From: Bog-473 sp035552095 | Lineage (GTDB): Bacteria > Actinomycetota > Acidimicrobiia > Acidimicrobiales > RAAP-2 | Assembly (NCBI GenBank): GCA_035552095.1 | Contig: DASZMA010000203.1 | Span: 62,001 to 126,000 of the forward strand | Direction: 5' to 3' | DNA: 64,000 nucleotides | Shown: positions 62,641-64,000 of the stretch, in pieces | Numbering within the stretch: the stretch's first letter is position 1 | How the letters are laid out: each line of letters begins with the position of its first letter | The notes under the pieces: generated by a model | The model's database searches: none | The model's input: only the letters and a program-made list of their open reading frames with translations | What the model was told of the DNA's origin: nothing | Position numbers and translations under genes: made by a program

Positions 62641-64000
62641 CTAGGTATCAGTCGGCGCGGCGTGGGACTGGGAGATCCAGGTCTCGTACATCTCGGCGTA
62701 GTGGCCACCCAGGGCCACCAACTCGTCGTGGGAGCCCATCTCCAACAAGCGGCCGTCGCCGACCACCACGATGCGGTCGGCCCGCATGGCGGTCGACAGA
62801 CGGTGGGCGATCAGCACCGCCGTGCGCTGCTGGAGCAGCACGTCGAGCGCGGACTCGACCAGGGTCTCGGACTGCAGGTCCAGGTTGGACGTGGCCTCGT
62901 CGAGCACCAGGACCCGGGGTTGGGCCATGAAGGCCCGACCCAGCGCGATGAGCTGGCGCTCACCCGAGGAGAGGGACTGGCCGCGTTCGTGCACCACCGT
63001 ATCGAGCCCGTGGGGGAGCCGTCCGATGAGCTCGGTCAGCCCGACCTGGTGCACGGCGTCCCACACGGCGTCATCGGGGGCGCCGGGACGGGCGAACGAG
63101 ATGTTCTCGCGGATGGTGCCGGCGAAGAGGAACGGTTCCTGGGGCACGACGCCCAGCTGGCTGCGTAGGGACTTCATGGTGACCGCGCGCAGATCGTGCC
63201 CGTCAATCAGGACGCGGCCCGCGGTCGGGTCGTAGAAGCGGGTGACCAGCTTGGCCATGGTCGACTTGCCCGCCCCGGTGGCTCCCACGAAGGCCACCGT
63301 CTCCCCGGGCGCAATGGTGAGATCGACATCCTCGAGCACGGGGATGTCGGGGTCGTAGCCGAAGGACACGTGGTCGAAGCGGATCTCACCGCGGATGACG
63401 GGGAGATTGGCGGCGTCGGGGCTCTCCAGCACCGTGGGCTCATTCTCCAGCAACGTCCGCAGCTTGAACACCGACGACTGTCCCTGCTGGTAGGTGTTGT
63501 ACTGCTGGACCAGGAGCTGAATGGGCTGGAAGAAGCGGTTCACGTAGAGGAAGAAGGCGACGAGGGCGCCGAGCGAGATCTGATGGTGGAGGAACATGTC
63601 CCCGCCGACGGCCAGGATGACGATCTGGCCGACGACGCCGAGCAGCTGGGACCCCGGTCCGTAAATCCCGTTGATGCGACCGGTGTAGAGGTTGGCGTCA
63701 CGGTAGGAGCCGACCACGTTGCGGTGCTGCACCACGTTGTACTGCTGGCGGTTGTGGGCGGTGACCACCCGCACCCCCTGCAGGCTCTCGGACAGGTCGG
63801 CCAGGACGAGGGCGATGCCGTCGCGCACCTTGTCGTAGCCGCGCTCGGAGGCCCGCTTGAACCAGATGGACATGACGGTGAGCGGAGGGATGACGACGAC
63901 GACGGTGATGAAGGCCAGCTTCACGTTTGAAGTGAAGAGGAAGACCGAGATGACCACCATGGTCAGGCCCTGAATGGCGAACTGGGCCAGCCCGTCCTGG
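62641..64000 (-). CDS. ABC exporter half-transporter (N-terminus beyond window)
   Basis: The visible 452 residues hold the second half of a six-helix membrane domain and a full ATPase: Walker A GATGAGKST, Q-loop PQEPFLFAGTI, signature LSSGERQ, Walker B VLVLDEATSNLD and H-loop IAHRLST. This is an MsbA/Sav1866-type exporter; a second half-transporter often lies next to it. The frame is open to base 64000 and its N-terminal helices are missing. Substrate unknown. Confidence 0.94.
   Translation of the reverse strand, partial: QDGLAQFAIQGLTMVVISVFLFTSNVKLAFITVVVVIPPLTVMSIWFKRASERGYDKVRDGIALVLADLSESLQGVRVVTAHNRQQYNVVQHRNVVGSYRDANLYTGRINGIYGPGSQLLGVVGQIVILAVGGDMFLHHQISLGALVAFFLYVNRFFQPIQLLVQQYNTYQQGQSSVFKLRTLLENEPTVLESPDAANLPVIRGEIRFDHVSFGYDPDIPVLEDVDLTIAPGETVAFVGATGAGKSTMAKLVTRFYDPTAGRVLIDGHDLRAVTMKSLRSQLGVVPQEPFLFAGTIRENISFARPGAPDDAVWDAVHQVGLTELIGRLPHGLDTVVHERGQSLSSGERQLIALGRAFMAQPRVLVLDEATSNLDLQSETLVESALDVLLQQRTAVLIAHRLSTAMRADRIVVVGDGRLLEMGSHDELVALGGHYAEMYETWISQSHAAPTDT

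Overview
The window is GC-rich actinobacterial DNA, densely coded on both strands. Actinomycetota markers are WhiB, a PdtaS-type kinase, DUF3107, the histidine phosphatase/DUF3090/SCO1664 trio, a family-5 uracil-DNA glycosylase, an F420-dehydrogenase-like protein and DprE1/DprE2. It also carries a complete System I cytochrome c maturation operon, which is uncommon in this phylum. Together these suggest a lineage outside the classical mycobacteria and streptomycetes; Acidimicrobiia is my best guess, by inference. I saw no insertion sequence, prophage, CRISPR array, rRNA or tRNA. It looks like stable chromosome, and no gene-free stretch exceeds 300 bases.

Layout. 1-6.3 kb: ccmB-C-D-E-F-G-H-I, tightly overlapped, cut at the left edge inside ccmB. 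6.3-9.5 kb: an Fe-S module (cysteine desulfurase and a SufR-like repressor, divergent from an Mrp/ApbC carrier with a His-rich linker). 9.5-12.5 kb: DUF1905, VOC and ArsR-SRPBCC genes, divergent from VOC, ABM-like and enoyl-CoA hydratase genes. 12.6-19.7 kb: dNTPase, DUF3107, a pair of ArsA/Get3-like ATPases, O-methyltransferase, PHP phosphatase, PdtaS-like kinase, and convergent whiB1. 19.9-25 kb: GDPD, ETF beta/alpha, then an MBOAT/SGNH acyl-transfer pair. 25-29.7 kb: TauE/SafE permease, the conserved trio, UdgB and a phosphotransferase.

29.8-33 kb: a flavoprotein and a PfpI/GlxA pair. 33-39.6 kb: UbiA-type phosphoribosyltransferase, DprE1 and DprE2 (decaprenyl-phospho-arabinose synthesis), a phosphodiester-glycosidase-like exoprotein and an OmpR-type two-component system. 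39.6-46.4 kb: a DoxX-Rieske fusion, thioesterase, FrhB-like protein, Fpg/Nei glycosylase, BCP peroxiredoxin, DEAD-box helicase, PIG-L and MmcQ/YjbR proteins. 46.4-50.9 kb: DUF4405 and a PadR-controlled MacB-like ABC exporter. 51-64 kb: DUF2127, aconitase, a repeat-CHAP exoprotein, an unassigned protein, ArgS, SDR, HSL-type hydrolase, a desaturase divergent from a PaaX-like regulator, and a half ABC exporter running off the right edge.

The most informative signals are regulatory. Two CRP-type TGTGA-N6-(T/C)CACA sites flank whiB1. A 10-codon leader ORF is coupled to the GDPD gene. Dyads sit inside the promoters of the ArsR-SRPBCC, PadR and desaturase/PaaX units. Many genes have a -10-like hexamer 5-7 nt before the start codon, implying leaderless mRNAs. 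The DprE1 residue targeted by benzothiazinones is Ala, and the UbiA gene lacks an ordinary start codon. I saw no obviously unprecedented multigene system; the strongest candidates are the CRP/whiB1 control region, the structured leader plus small ORF at 25.1 kb, and the DPA locus.
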